A DNA stretch of 28,530 nucleotides from JALOTE01 sp031422195 (GTDB taxonomy: Bacteria; Pseudomonadota; Alphaproteobacteria; Rhizobiales; Rhizobiaceae): positions 1 through 28,530 of the forward strand of contig JANOPZ010000009.1 of assembly GCA_031422195.1 (NCBI GenBank), given 5' to 3'. Below, in pieces: positions 15,008-24,922 of this stretch. The notes under the pieces were generated by a model. It saw only the letters and a program-made list of their open reading frames with translations. It did no database searches and had not been told where the DNA came from. Each line of letters begins with the position of its first letter. Position 1 is the first letter of the stretch. The translations under genes and the position numbers were made by a program.

Positions 15008-18000
15008 ATGGCTCAGACAGTTACCTTCAACGGTCGTCGGCGTGTCCGGAAATTCTTCGGTGATATCCCCGAAGTGACCCAGATGCCAAACCTCATTGAG
15101 GTTCAAAAAGCTTCCTATGACCAGTTCCTAATGATGAAGGAGCCGGAAGGCGGCCGTCAAGACGATGGCTTGCAAGCTGTGTTCAAATCTGTTTTCCCAA
15201 TTTCAGACTTTTCGGGCGTTTCGATGCTCGAATTTGTGCGGTATGATTTTGAAGCGCCAAAATTTGACGTTGATGAATGCCGCCAGCGTGACCTGACATA
15301 TTCGGCGCCACTAAAAGTGACCTTGCGTCTTGTTGTGTTTGATATCGATGAAGATACAGGCGCAAAATCGATCAAAGAACTGAAAGAGCAAGATGTGTTC
15401 ATGGGCGATATGCCGCTCATGACTAATAATGGCACATTTGTTATCAACGGCACTGAGCGCGTTATTGTTTCACAAATGCACCGCTCACCCGGCGTGTTTT
15501 TCGACCACGATAAGGGCAAGTCACACTCATCAGGCAAACTGCTGTTTGCTGCGCGGGTTATTCCCTATCGCGGATCATGGCTTGATGTTGAGTTTGACGC
15601 AAAAGACGTTGTCTATGCCCGCATCGATCGTCGCCGTAAGCTGCCGGTAACGTCGTTGATGATGGCCCTTGGGCTTGATAGCGAAGAAATTCTGTCAACG
15701 TTTTATACCGCGATAGATTACAAACGTGACGGCGCAGGCTGGCGCGTGCCATATTCCGTTGAGCGTTTCAAAGGAATGAAAGCTGTAACGGATATCGTCA
15801 ACGCGGACACTGGTGAAATCGTTGTTGTGTCCGGCACGAAAATTACAGCGCGTCAGGCTAAGAAGTTCGCTGATGACGGTTTGAAGGCGGTAAGCCAGAC
15901 CCGTGAAGAACTATTTGGCATGTTCGTTGCCGAAGACATCGTTAATTATAGCACTGGTGAAATCTACCTTGAGGCCGGTGACGAGATTGACGAAAAAACA
16001 TATGAGATATTGGGCAAAGCCAGCATCGATGAATTAAAAATTCTCGATATCGACCATGTTAACGTTGGCGCATACATCCGCAATACGCTGCATGTGGATA
16101 AAAACGACAGCAAGCAAGATGCGCTATACGACATTTATCGTGTAATGCGCCCGGGTGAGCCACCAACCATGGACTCATCAGAAGCAATGTTTAACTCATT
16201 GTTTTTTGATTCAGAGCGTTATGATCTTTCGGCAGTTGGCCGCGTTAAAATGAACATGCGTCTTGGCATTGAAACCGATGACAGCATGCGTGTCCTTCGC
16301 AAAGAAGACGTACTTTTGATCATAAAAATGCTGGTCGACATGCGCGACGGCAAAGGCGAAATCGACGATATCGACAATCTTGGCAACCGCCGGGTGCGTT
16401 CAGTCGGCGAATTGATGGAAAATCAGTATCGCTTGGGCTTGCTGCGTATGGAGCGCGCCATCAAAGAACGTATGTCATCTGTTGATGTTGATACCGTGAT
16501 GCCGCAGGATTTGATCAACGCCAAACCTGCCGCTGCCGCGGTGCGTGAGTTCTTTGGTTCATCGCAGCTTTCGCAGTTTATGGACCAGACCAACCCGCTG
16601 TCTGAAATTACGCACAAGCGCCGCCTGTCAGCGCTTGGGCCCGGCGGTTTGACGCGTGAGCGTGCCGGCTTTGAAGTGCGCGACGTTCACGTAACGCACT
16701 ATGGCCGTATCTGCCCGATCGAAACACCGGAAGGCCCGAACATTGGCCTGATCAACTCATTGGCAACATTTGCCCGTATCAATAAATACGGCTTTATCGA
16801 AAGCCCGTATCGCAAAATTATTGACGGCAAAGTGTCTGATGTCGTGGTGTATTTGTCAGCCATGGAAGAGGCCAAGCATTATGTTGCGCAGGCCAATGCC
16901 GAGCGTGACAAGGACGGCCGGTTTGTGGATGAGTTTATCATTTGCCGCCATAATGGAGACGTGCTTTTGAGCCCGCGTGAAAACGTGGATTTGATGGATG
17001 TTTCTCCAAAGCAAATGGTTTCTGTGGCCGCAGCTTTGATACCATTCCTTGAAAACGACGATGCCAACCGTGCCTTGATGGGCTCCAACATGCAGCGTCA
17101 GGCGGTGCCATTGCTGCGCGCTGAAGCGCCATTTGTAGGTACCGGTATGGAAGCCATCGTGGCCCGCGATTCAGGGTCAGCGATCGGCGCACGTCGCGGC
17201 GGTGTGGTTGATCAGGTCGACGCAACACGTATCGTTGTGCGTGCAACCGAAGATATCGAAGCTGGTCGTACCGGCGTTGATATTTATCGTTTGATGAAGT
17301 TCCAGCGCTCCAACCAGTCAACCTGCATCAATCAGCGTCCGCTGGTTAAAGTCGGTGATATTGTTGGCAAAGGCGATATTATCGCTGACGGTCCGTCGAC
17401 TGATCTAGGTGATTTGGCGCTTGGCCGTAACGTGCTCGTCGCGTTTATGCCTTGGAATGGCTATAATTACGAGGATTCTATTCTTCTATCCGAACGTATT
17501 GTGTCTGATGATGTTTTCACTTCGATCCATATCGAAGAATTTGAAGTCATGGCGCGCGATACGAAGCTTGGGCCTGAAGAAATCACTCGCGATATTCCAA
17601 ACGTTTCGGAAGAGGCACTGAAAAACCTCGATGAGGCCGGTATTGTTTATATCGGTGCGGAAGTTCAGCCGGGCGACATTCTGGTCGGCAAGATCACACC
17701 AAAGGGCGAAAGCCCGATGACCCCGGAGGAAAAACTTCTCCGTGCGATATTTGGCGAAAAGGCCTCCGACGTCCGCGACACTTCCATGCGGATGCCTCCG
17801 GGAACCTACGGCACTATCGTAGAAGTTCGTGTTTTCAACCGCCATGGCGTTGAAAAAGACGAGCGCGCTCAAGCAATTGAACGTGAAGAAATAGAGCGGC
17901 TTGCAAAAGACCGCGACGACGAGCAATCAATTCTGGATCGCAACGTCTATGGCCGTTTGGCTGATATGCTGCGTGGGCAGGAAGCTGTTGCCGGGCCGAA

Positions 18001-19150
18001 GAGCTTCAAAAAAGGTTCTTTGCTGACGCAGGACAATATGGAAGCTTACCCGCGCTCAAACTGGTGGCAGTTTGCGGTTGGCGACGACAAGCAGCAGGGC
18101 GAGATTGAGTCGCTCCGCGCACTTTATGATGAATCCAAAAAAGCGCTTGAACAGCGTTTCATGGATAAAGTTGATAAGGTACAGCGCGGCGACGAGTTGC
18201 CTCCGGGCGTGATGAAGACTGTTAAAGTGTTCGTTGCTGTCAAACGCAAAATTCAGCCGGGCGATAAAATGGCCGGTCGTCATGGGAACAAAGGCGTGGT
18301 TTCACGCATTGTTCCGGTCGAAGACATGCCGTTCCTTGAAGATGGCACACATGTTGACATCGTTCTAAACCCGCTCGGCGTGCCGTCACGCATGAACGTT
18401 GGCCAGATTTTGGAAACACATTTGGGCTGGGCTTGCGCCGGAATGGGCAAAAAGATCGGCGCGATGTATGATGCCTACGCTAAAAACGGCGACATAAAAC
18501 CGCTGCGTAAAGTGCTTGAAACAGTCATTCCAGATGACAACCGGAACGAACCCATCCGAATTATGGATGATACGGGTGTGTTGGAAATTGCCAAGCAGAT
18601 GCGTAAAGGCGTTTCCATTGCAACGCCGGTGTTTGATGGTGCCGATGAGGCTGACATCAACGCGATGTTGAAGGAAGCCGGCCTGAAGGAGAGTGGTCAA
18701 TCAACTCTTTATGATGGGCGTACTGGCGACACGTTTGATCGTCAGGTTACCGTTGGCTACATCTATATGTTGAAGTTGCATCACCTTGTCGACGACAAGA
18801 TCCATGCACGTTCGATCGGGCCATACAGCCTTGTTACCCAGCAGCCGTTGGGTGGTAAAGCACAGTTCGGCGGGCAGCGCTTCGGTGAGATGGAATGTTG
18901 GGCTCTCCAAGCCTATGGTGCCGCCTATACACTGCAAGAGATGCTGACTGTGAAGTCGGATGATGTTGCAGGTCGCACCAAAGTCTATGAGTCAATTGTT
19001 CGTGGCGACGACACGTTTGAGGCCGGCATCCCAGAATCCTTTAACGTGCTTGTTAAGGAAATGCGTTCGCTTGGCTTGAATGTTGAACTAACGACTGCCT
19101 CGGCCAATGATGATGAAGATACACAGCTTCTGGCTGATGCTGCGGAGTAA
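15008..19150 (+). CDS. rpoB: DNA-directed RNA polymerase beta subunit
   Basis: The beta subunit forms half of the RNA polymerase active-site cleft. The 1380-residue length is that of alphaproteobacterial RpoB. AAGGAG at 14997-15002 sets the ATG at 15008. The rifampicin-binding region is intact at about residues 518-545 (SSQLSQFMDQTNPL then THKRRLSALGP). Asp526, His536 and Ser541 correspond to E. coli D516, H526 and S531 and are the sensitive-type residues; the N518 equivalent is Thr. Further conserved blocks are CPIETPEGPNIGLI, GRNVLVAFMPWNGYNYEDSI, GDKMAGRHGNKGVVS and GKAQFGGQRFGEMECWALQAYGA, cited here as landmarks of the fork loop, active site and C-terminal clamp. The gene is complete, with no frameshift seen. 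Confidence 0.99.
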   Translation: MAQTVTFNGRRRVRKFFGDIPEVTQMPNLIEVQKASYDQFLMMKEPEGGRQDDGLQAVFKSVFPISDFSGVSMLEFVRYDFEAPKFDVDECRQRDLTYSAPLKVTLRLVVFDIDEDTGAKSIKELKEQDVFMGDMPLMTNNGTFVINGTERVIVSQMHRSPGVFFDHDKGKSHSSGKLLFAARVIPYRGSWLDVEFDAKDVVYARIDRRRKLPVTSLMMALGLDSEEILSTFYTAIDYKRDGAGWRVPYSVERFKGMKAVTDIVNADTGEIVVVSGTKITARQAKKFADDGLKAVSQTREELFGMFVAEDIVNYSTGEIYLEAGDEIDEKTYEILGKASIDELKILDIDHVNVGAYIRNTLHVDKNDSKQDALYDIYRVMRPGEPPTMDSSEAMFNSLFFDSERYDLSAVGRVKMNMRLGIETDDSMRVLRKEDVLLIIKMLVDMRDGKGEIDDIDNLGNRRVRSVGELMENQYRLGLLRMERAIKERMSSVDVDTVMPQDLINAKPAAAAVREFFGSSQLSQFMDQTNPLSEITHKRRLSALGPGGLTRERAGFEVRDVHVTHYGRICPIETPEGPNIGLINSLATFARINKYGFIESPYRKIIDGKVSDVVVYLSAMEEAKHYVAQANAERDKDGRFVDEFIICRHNGDVLLSPRENVDLMDVSPKQMVSVAAALIPFLENDDANRALMGSNMQRQAVPLLRAEAPFVGTGMEAIVARDSGSAIGARRGGVVDQVDATRIVVRATEDIEAGRTGVDIYRLMKFQRSNQSTCINQRPLVKVGDIVGKGDIIADGPSTDLGDLALGRNVLVAFMPWNGYNYEDSILLSERIVSDDVFTSIHIEEFEVMARDTKLGPEEITRDIPNVSEEALKNLDEAGIVYIGAEVQPGDILVGKITPKGESPMTPEEKLLRAIFGEKASDVRDTSMRMPPGTYGTIVEVRVFNRHGVEKDERAQAIEREEIERLAKDRDDEQSILDRNVYGRLADMLRGQEAVAGPKSFKKGSLLTQDNMEAYPRSNWWQFAVGDDKQQGEIESLRALYDESKKALEQRFMDKVDKVQRGDELPPGVMKTVKVFVAVKRKIQPGDKMAGRHGNKGVVSRIVPVEDMPFLEDGTHVDIVLNPLGVPSRMNVGQILETHLGWACAGMGKKIGAMYDAYAKNGDIKPLRKVLETVIPDDNRNEPIRIMDDTGVLEIAKQMRKGVSIATPVFDGADEADINAMLKEAGLKESGQSTLYDGRTGDTFDRQVTVGYIYMLKLHHLVDDKIHARSIGPYSLVTQQPLGGKAQFGGQRFGEMECWALQAYGAAYTLQEMLTVKSDDVAGRTKVYESIVRGDDTFEAGIPESFNVLVKEMRSLGLNVELTTASANDDEDTQLLADAAE

Positions 19151-19269
19151 CACTTTTTTCGTGTGAGGGCGGCGCTCCGGCGCCGTTCGCTTTCGTGTTT
19201 TCGATGGGTTGCCATGCGGCACCCAAATCAAATTGCGGCGCCCACAACGGGCTGCCACTGGAGCACCTT

Positions 19270-22200
19270 ATGAACCAGGAAGTTGCCAATCTGTTTAGCG
19301 CGCCAGTTGCGGCGCAAACGTTTGACGCTATTCGCATTTCAATTGCCTCGCCCGAGAAGATTTTGTCATGGTCTTTCGGCGAAATTAAAAAACCTGAAAC
19401 CATCAATTATCGCACGTTCAAACCTGAACGCGACGGCCTGTTTTGCGCCCGTATTTTTGGCCCGACCAAGGACTACGAGTGCTTGTGCGGCAAATATAAA
19501 CGCATGAAATATAAAGGCATTATCTGCGAGAAGTGCGGCGTTGAAGTCACGCTGTCGCGCGTGCGCCGAGAACGCATGGGCCATATCGAGTTGGCTGCGC
19601 CGGTTGCCCATATTTGGTTTTTGAAATCATTGCCTTCGCGTATCGGCACATTGCTGGATATGATGCTCAAAGACATCGAGCGCGTTCTTTACTTTGAAAA
19701 CTACATTGTCACAGAGCCGGGCCTAACAGCGCTTTCAGAGCACCAGTTGCTGTCTGAAGAAGAATACATGGATGCCGTAGATCTTTACGGCCAAGACGCC
19801 TTTACCGCCATGATCGGCGCCGAAGCCATTCATGACCTTTTGGCATCAATGGAGCTGCCAAAGCTTGCGCTTGAATTGCGTGAAGACATGCAAACCACAA
19901 CGTCAGAGTTGAAGCAGAAAAAACTTCTGAAACGCCTGAAAGTTGTTGAAGGCTTTATCGATTCAGGCAATCGTCCTGAGTGGATGATTATGAAGATTAT
20001 TCCGGTTATTCCGCCGGATTTGCGTCCGCTGGTTCCGCTGGATGGCGGTCGTTTTGCAACCTCCGATTTGAACGATCTTTACCGCCGTGTAATCAATCGT
20101 AACAACCGTCTGAAGCGCTTGATTGAGCTTCGTGCGCCGGGCATTATTGTGCGTAACGAAAAGCGTATGTTGCAGGAAGCTGTCGATGCTTTGTTTGACA
20201 ACGGCCGCCGTGGCCGCACGATTACAGGCGCGAACAAGCGTCCGCTGAAATCACTGTCCGATATGCTCAAGGGCAAACAGGGTCGTTTCCGCCAGAACTT
20301 GCTGGGTAAGCGCGTCGATTATTCAGGCCGTTCGGTTATTGTGACCGGGCCCGAATTGAAGCTGCACCAGTGTGGATTGCCAAAGAAAATGGCGCTAGAA
20401 TTATTCAAGCCGTTTATCTACGCACGTCTTGATGCCAAAGGCTTTTCTTCAACAGTAAAACAGGCGAAAAAGCTGGTTGAGAAAGAGCGTCCTGAAGTTT
20501 GGGATATTCTCGACGAGGTTATTCGCGAGCACCCGATTTTGCTCAACCGTGCGCCAACACTGCACCGTTTGGGGATTCAGGCCTTCGAACCGATTTTGAT
20601 TGAAGGCAAAGCTATTCAGTTGCACCCGCTGGTTTGTACTGCATTTAACGCCGACTTTGACGGCGATCAAATGGCCGTCCATGTGCCGCTGTCACTGGAA
20701 GCGCAGCTTGAGGCCCGCGTTCTGATGATGTCGACCAACAATATTCTGCACCCGGCAAACGGGCAGCCGATTATCGTGCCATCACAGGATATGGTTCTCG
20801 GTCTCTATTATCTCTCGATTGTGAGCGAAAAAGAGCCGGGCGAAGGTATGATTTTTGCTGATATGGGCGAATTGCACCATGCACTGTTTAACAAGGTCGT
20901 CACTTTGCATGCCAAAATTAAAGGCCGTTTCAAAACCTTGGACGAGAACGGCAATTTGGTTGCGAAAATCTACGACACCACACCGGGCCGCATGATTTTG
21001 GGCGAGTTGCTGCCAAAAAATGCCAACGTGCCGTTTGAAATCATCAACCAAGAGATGACCAAGAAGAACATCTCTAAAATGATCGATTCCGTTTATCGTC
21101 ATTGCGGTCAAAAAGACACGGTGATCTTCTGCGACCAGATCATGCAGCTTGGTTTCCGTCACGCCTGTACTGCCGGTATTTCATTCGGCAAGGATGACAT
21201 GGTTATCCCGGAGACTAAAGTGAAGCTGGTTGGTGAGACCGACAAGCTGGTTAAAGAATACGAGCAGCAATACAATGAAGGCCTGATCACTCAGGGCGAA
21301 AAGTACAACAAAGTTGTTGATGCCTGGGCTAAATGCGTGGAAAAAGTAGCTGATCAAATGATGATTGGCATCAAGTCCGTGAAGTTTGAAAAAGACACCG
21401 GCCGCCAAAAACAGATGAACTCTGTTTATATGATGAGCCATTCCGGTGCGCGTGGTTCACCCACACAAATGCGCCAGCTGGCCGGCATGCGCGGCCTGAT
21501 GGCAAAACCATCGGGTGAGATTATCGAAACACCGATTATTTCAAACTTCAAAGAAGGCTTGACCGTGCTTGAGTACTTCAACTCAACCCACGGCGCGCGT
21601 AAGGGCTTGGCTGATACAGCGTTGAAAACCGCTAACTCCGGTTACTTGACACGCCGTCTGGTGGACGTTGCGCAGGATTGCATCGTGATCGAACCTGATT
21701 GCGGCACTTTGCTTGGCCTCAACATGACCGCCATCATTGATGCCGGCCAGATTGTGGCTTCTATTGGCCAGCGTATTCTTGGACGTACCGCGCTTCTTGA
21801 TGTGTTTGACGGCAAAACCGGCGAAGTCATCGTAAAAGCTGGCACGTTGATGGATGAGCGCGATGTTGAGCGGATTGAGAAAGCTGGCGTTCAGCTGGTG
21901 AAAATACGTTCTGCACTCACATGCGAAACCCGCGGCGGCGTTTGCGCCACATGTTATGGCCGTGACCTTGCGCGCGGAACACCTGTCAACCATGGTGAAG
22001 CTGTCGGCGTTATTGCCGCTCAGTCAATCGGTGAGCCAGGTACACAGCTGACCATGCGGACGTTCCATATGGGCGGCGCTGCTCAGGTGGTGGATTCGTC
22101 GTTTGTTGAAGCCTCATTTGAGGGAACAGCCAAACTGCGCAACCGCAATGTGGTTCGCAATGCTGCTGGTCAGCTGATCACCATGGGCCGAAATATGGCG

Positions 22201-23472
22201 ATTGTGATCGTTGACGACAAAGGTGAAGAGCGCGCTGTTCACCGCGTTACCTATGGTTCAGTGGTGTTCATGGATGATGGCGATAAAATCAAACGTGGCC
22301 AGCGTATTGCAGAGTGGGATCCCTACACGCGTCCGATTATTTCGGAAGTCAGTGGTAAGGCAGGTTATGAAGATCTGGTGGATGGCGTCTCGGTTGAAGA
22401 AACCGCCGACGAGGCAACCGGTATCACAAAACGTATTGTTATCGATTGGCGTGCAACGCCGCGCGGTGCAAACCTGAAACCTGCTCTCGTTGTGATGGAT
22501 GCCAAAGGCAAAATCGCCAAGCTAGAACGTGGCGGCGACGCGCGCTTCCAGCTGTCGGTCCAAACGGTTCTTTCCGTTGAGCCGGGCGCTGATATTAGAG
22601 CGGGCGACGTTATAGCCCGTATTCCGCTTGACGGCGCACGCACCAAAGACATCACCGGCGGTCTGCCGCGTGTTGCTGAATTGTTTGAAGCACGCCGTCC
22701 TAAAGATCATGCGATTATTGCTGAAATTGCCGGCACTGTCCGTTTGGGCCGTGACTTCAAAAACAAGCGCCGCATCATCATCGAGCCATTGGAAGAGGGT
22801 GTCGAGCCAGTTGAATATATGGTTGCCAAATCAAAACCATTCCATCTGCAAGATGGTGATGTGATTGATAAGGGTGACTACATCATCGACGGAAACCCAG
22901 CGCCACATGATATTCTTGCAATTCGAGGCGTTGAAGTACTGGCGTCCTATCTGGTTGATGAGATTCAGGAAGTCTATCGTTTGCAGGGCGTTTTGATCAA
23001 CGACAAGCATATTGAAGTGATTGTTCGCCAAATGCTGCAGAAAGTGGAAATCACAGACGGCGGCGACAGCGATTACATTCACGGCGATAATGTTGACCGT
23101 ATCGAGTTTGATGAGGTCAACGAGCGTCTTGTTGCAGACAATAAGAAAGTTGCTGTTGGTGAGCCGGTACTGCTCGGTATTACCAAAGCCTCGCTGCAAA
23201 CACCGTCGTTTATCTCGGCTGCTTCGTTCCAAGAGACCACAAAAGTTCTTACAGAAGCTGCGATTGCCGGTAAGATCGACACCTTGCAGGGCTTGAAAGA
23301 AAACGTGATTGTGGGCCGATTGATCCCAGCCGGCACCGGTGGCCAGATGACCCGTATCCGCCGCGTTGCCAATGCCCGCGATATGCTCATCCTCGACGAG
23401 CGCCGCCGCACGGCTGAAGTGTCTGCGCAGGCAGCACTTGCTGATATGACAAAGGCTGATGCTGCTGAGTGA
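19270..23472 (+). CDS. rpoC: DNA-directed RNA polymerase beta' subunit
   Basis: The beta' subunit carries the catalytic magnesium site of RNA polymerase. With the ATG at 19270 (GGAG at 19260-19263) it is 1400 residues and begins MNQEVANLF, the usual alphaproteobacterial N-terminus; the frame is open to 19195, but that extension is not family-like. The first zinc site has Cys71, Cys73, Cys86 and Cys89. The catalytic NADFDGD is at 460-466, with its three aspartates at 462, 464 and 466. The second zinc cluster has Cys885, Cys892 and Cys895 plus an upstream cysteine near 811. The trigger-loop stretch GEPGTQLTMRTFH follows. It lies 119 bases after rpoB and ends in a strong terminator at 23497. Confidence 0.99.
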   Translation: MNQEVANLFSAPVAAQTFDAIRISIASPEKILSWSFGEIKKPETINYRTFKPERDGLFCARIFGPTKDYECLCGKYKRMKYKGIICEKCGVEVTLSRVRRERMGHIELAAPVAHIWFLKSLPSRIGTLLDMMLKDIERVLYFENYIVTEPGLTALSEHQLLSEEEYMDAVDLYGQDAFTAMIGAEAIHDLLASMELPKLALELREDMQTTTSELKQKKLLKRLKVVEGFIDSGNRPEWMIMKIIPVIPPDLRPLVPLDGGRFATSDLNDLYRRVINRNNRLKRLIELRAPGIIVRNEKRMLQEAVDALFDNGRRGRTITGANKRPLKSLSDMLKGKQGRFRQNLLGKRVDYSGRSVIVTGPELKLHQCGLPKKMALELFKPFIYARLDAKGFSSTVKQAKKLVEKERPEVWDILDEVIREHPILLNRAPTLHRLGIQAFEPILIEGKAIQLHPLVCTAFNADFDGDQMAVHVPLSLEAQLEARVLMMSTNNILHPANGQPIIVPSQDMVLGLYYLSIVSEKEPGEGMIFADMGELHHALFNKVVTLHAKIKGRFKTLDENGNLVAKIYDTTPGRMILGELLPKNANVPFEIINQEMTKKNISKMIDSVYRHCGQKDTVIFCDQIMQLGFRHACTAGISFGKDDMVIPETKVKLVGETDKLVKEYEQQYNEGLITQGEKYNKVVDAWAKCVEKVADQMMIGIKSVKFEKDTGRQKQMNSVYMMSHSGARGSPTQMRQLAGMRGLMAKPSGEIIETPIISNFKEGLTVLEYFNSTHGARKGLADTALKTANSGYLTRRLVDVAQDCIVIEPDCGTLLGLNMTAIIDAGQIVASIGQRILGRTALLDVFDGKTGEVIVKAGTLMDERDVERIEKAGVQLVKIRSALTCETRGGVCATCYGRDLARGTPVNHGEAVGVIAAQSIGEPGTQLTMRTFHMGGAAQVVDSSFVEASFEGTAKLRNRNVVRNAAGQLITMGRNMAIVIVDDKGEERAVHRVTYGSVVFMDDGDKIKRGQRIAEWDPYTRPIISEVSGKAGYEDLVDGVSVEETADEATGITKRIVIDWRATPRGANLKPALVVMDAKGKIAKLERGGDARFQLSVQTVLSVEPGADIRAGDVIARIPLDGARTKDITGGLPRVAELFEARRPKDHAIIAEIAGTVRLGRDFKNKRRIIIEPLEEGVEPVEYMVAKSKPFHLQDGDVIDKGDYIIDGNPAPHDILAIRGVEVLASYLVDEIQEVYRLQGVLINDKHIEVIVRQMLQKVEITDGGDSDYIHGDNVDRIEFDEVNERLVADNKKVAVGEPVLLGITKASLQTPSFISAASFQETTKVLTEAAIAGKIDTLQGLKENVIVGRLIPAGTGGQMTRIRRVANARDMLILDERRRTAEVSAQAALADMTKADAAE

Positions 23473-23496
23473 TTGATGGTTGATTATTGAATAAGG

Positions 23497-23524
23497 AAAG
23501 GCCGCGGGCGACTGCGGCCTTTTT
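23497..23524 (+). terminator. intrinsic terminator after rpoC
   Basis: A perfect 9-bp GC-rich stem, AAAGGCCGC/GCGGCCTTT, with an eight-base loop ends in a run of five T and a further GTTTC. It begins 24 bases after the rpoC stop and closes the secE-rpoC cluster. Confidence 0.88.
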
Positions 23525-23549
23525 GTTTCTAACAACGAAATTTCGCCGT

Positions 23550-23665
23550 TCTCTCCTCTCCCCGTTGTTACGGTGAGAGGGCGGCAGCACAGCTGACGGG
23601 TGTCTCAAATCGAACAGCGCCCCTCATCGCCCTTCGGGCACCGTCTCCCCGTAAAGAAAGGAGTG
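23550..23665. repeat. palindromic intergenic element resembling rhizobial mosaic repeats
   Basis: This non-coding stretch contains a GCCCTTCGGGC hairpin within CCCCTCATCGCCCTTCGGGC, followed by ACCGTCTCCCCGT, and a left arm CTCTCCCCGTTGTTACGGTG with GAGAGGGCGGCAG. The left arm (GTGAGAGGGCG) is nearly complementary to CGCCCCTCAT on the right. The motif set strongly recalls the intergenic mosaic elements (RIME type) of rhizobia. A second copy is not present in this window, so repetition is inferred from resemblance only. Confidence 0.5.
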
Positions 23666-23732
23666 AAGGAAGAGCGGTGGGAAACTCGCTACACTTCAGT
23701 CATCCCCAAATCTTACTAACCCAATTCCGTTT

Positions 23733-24533
23733 TCAGACTTCGAGAACCAAAGGACAATGATCAGAAACTTCGGGCGCGTAGACGACTTCAAACTGCACGA
23801 TTTTCTCTGGCTTATTGATCAGCATGTAGTCAGCAAACCGGTTTGGTTTGGTGTAGTGCGAAGTGCGCGTGCCATTAAACCCGTTGGCGGTCACCAGTTC
23901 CACAAATCCGTTGCGTTTTAATAATTCAAGTGTTTCGCTGTCGGGGTCAACGTTGAAATCACCGCAAATGATACGAATGTCATTTGGCTCAGACACTTGT
24001 TCCGACAATGCCAACAGGCGGCTCGCTTGTGCCGCCCGCTCAGGGGTATCATGCTTTCCAAGCAAATCCCGAAGACCATGCATATGCGTAATAGTTACTG
24101 TTTTGTCTGTCGCACGATCATATATGCGCACTGCATGTGCGCTACGGGACCTTGGATGCTCGCCATATCCGTTAGGCGAGTAGTCCTTATGAACAAACCC
24201 TTGTGCCTGTCCAATAATTGGAAACGATGGGTGCACAAACGTTGCCAACCCCCATTGAGACGCAACTTCCTGATCACCATCCCACAGCGCTCCTTGGGCT
24301 GCGGGACAAAAGATTGCGGTGTGTTCAGGCAATACCTCAGAAACATCCCGAAAGAAGTTTGCGCGCTGCGGCAAAATGTGTGGGCCGTCGCGGTAGTTGA
24401 GCCAGTCTTTAATTGTTGAAGGTGTGTGCACAACTTCCTGCAAGCAAAGAACGTCTGGTTGAGCAATTATCAGGTAGGATAATATCCCATCACACAGTTT
24501 GCCACCCCAACCGTTTAAGCAAACTATTTTCAC
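23733..24533 (-). CDS. endonuclease/exonuclease/phosphatase-family protein
   Basis: This 266-residue protein has the EEP fold shared by DNase I, AP endonucleases, inositol phosphatases and sphingomyelinases: metal-dependent phosphoester hydrolases. The expected catalytic residues are visible: Asn7 in MKIVCLNGWGG, Glu33 in VLCLQEV, the His in THMHGL near residue 146, Asp192 and Asn194 in CGDFNVDPDS, and Asp258-His259 in VSDHCPLVL. No signal peptide or membrane segment is seen, so it is probably cytoplasmic. The substrate cannot be told from these motifs. It is convergent with rpoC and separated from the small gene at 24551 by 17 bases, so the two may be cotranscribed. Confidence 0.85.
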   Translation of the reverse strand: MKIVCLNGWGGKLCDGILSYLIIAQPDVLCLQEVVHTPSTIKDWLNYRDGPHILPQRANFFRDVSEVLPEHTAIFCPAAQGALWDGDQEVASQWGLATFVHPSFPIIGQAQGFVHKDYSPNGYGEHPRSRSAHAVRIYDRATDKTVTITHMHGLRDLLGKHDTPERAAQASRLLALSEQVSEPNDIRIICGDFNVDPDSETLELLKRNGFVELVTANGFNGTRTSHYTKPNRFADYMLINKPEKIVQFEVVYAPEVSDHCPLVLEV

Positions 24534-24550
24534 TTCACATTACGCCTAGT

Positions 24551-24841
24551 TTACTCATCCCCAAACCGCACAATTGCAATCTCGCCTTCAAGCGCTCCTT
24601 GATAAGCCGAAATATGCGGCTCTTCTTCGGGGGCGTCTTCGAGGAGGCCGATCTGGTCGAGTTCGCACTCTTCGTAGCCTTCTTCGGCAAGGCCATTGAG
24701 CGCATTGCGCACTGCCGAATCTTCATCGGGTGCGGTGAGCAGAACATGCACTTCTTCGGGTTCGCCGCCTTTTACGGCCCATGCGCGTCCGATAATGATA
24801 AATACGGTAAGGGTAGAATCGTTTGAGGTTTTTGTCGCCAT
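24551..24841 (-). CDS. small acidic protein of unknown function
   Basis: I do not recognise a named family. The 96-residue form, from the ATG at 24841, starts MATKTSNDSTLTVFIIIGRAWAVKG and is rich in Glu and Asp. Landmarks are GGEPEEVHVLLTAPDEDSAVRNALNGL, an acidic linker EDAPEEEPH and a final IAIVRFGDE (described by key residues). The pattern of strands and a helix suggests a small alpha/beta fold, and the coding bias looks like its neighbours. Other possible starts are the ATG at 24874, giving 107 residues, and a TTG at 24922; none has a clear ribosome-binding site. It lies just upstream of, and in the same direction as, the EEP-family gene. Confidence 0.62.
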   Translation of the reverse strand: MATKTSNDSTLTVFIIIGRAWAVKGGEPEEVHVLLTAPDEDSAVRNALNGLAEEGYEECELDQIGLLEDAPEEEPHISAYQGALEGEIAIVRFGDE

Positions 24842-24922
24842 GGCTGCGGCCAAGCCTTTAAGAGTTGTTTTCATAGCTGGATTTAACTCAATATTGCCGG
24901 TGATGCGAGGCTGAGGACGCAA

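Noticed and set aside
15008..19150. Possible rifampicin-resistance substitutions in rpoB
   Set aside because: The key residues D526, H536 and S541 are of the sensitive type. The Thr at the N518-equivalent position is, as far as I know, a normal alphaproteobacterial variant.
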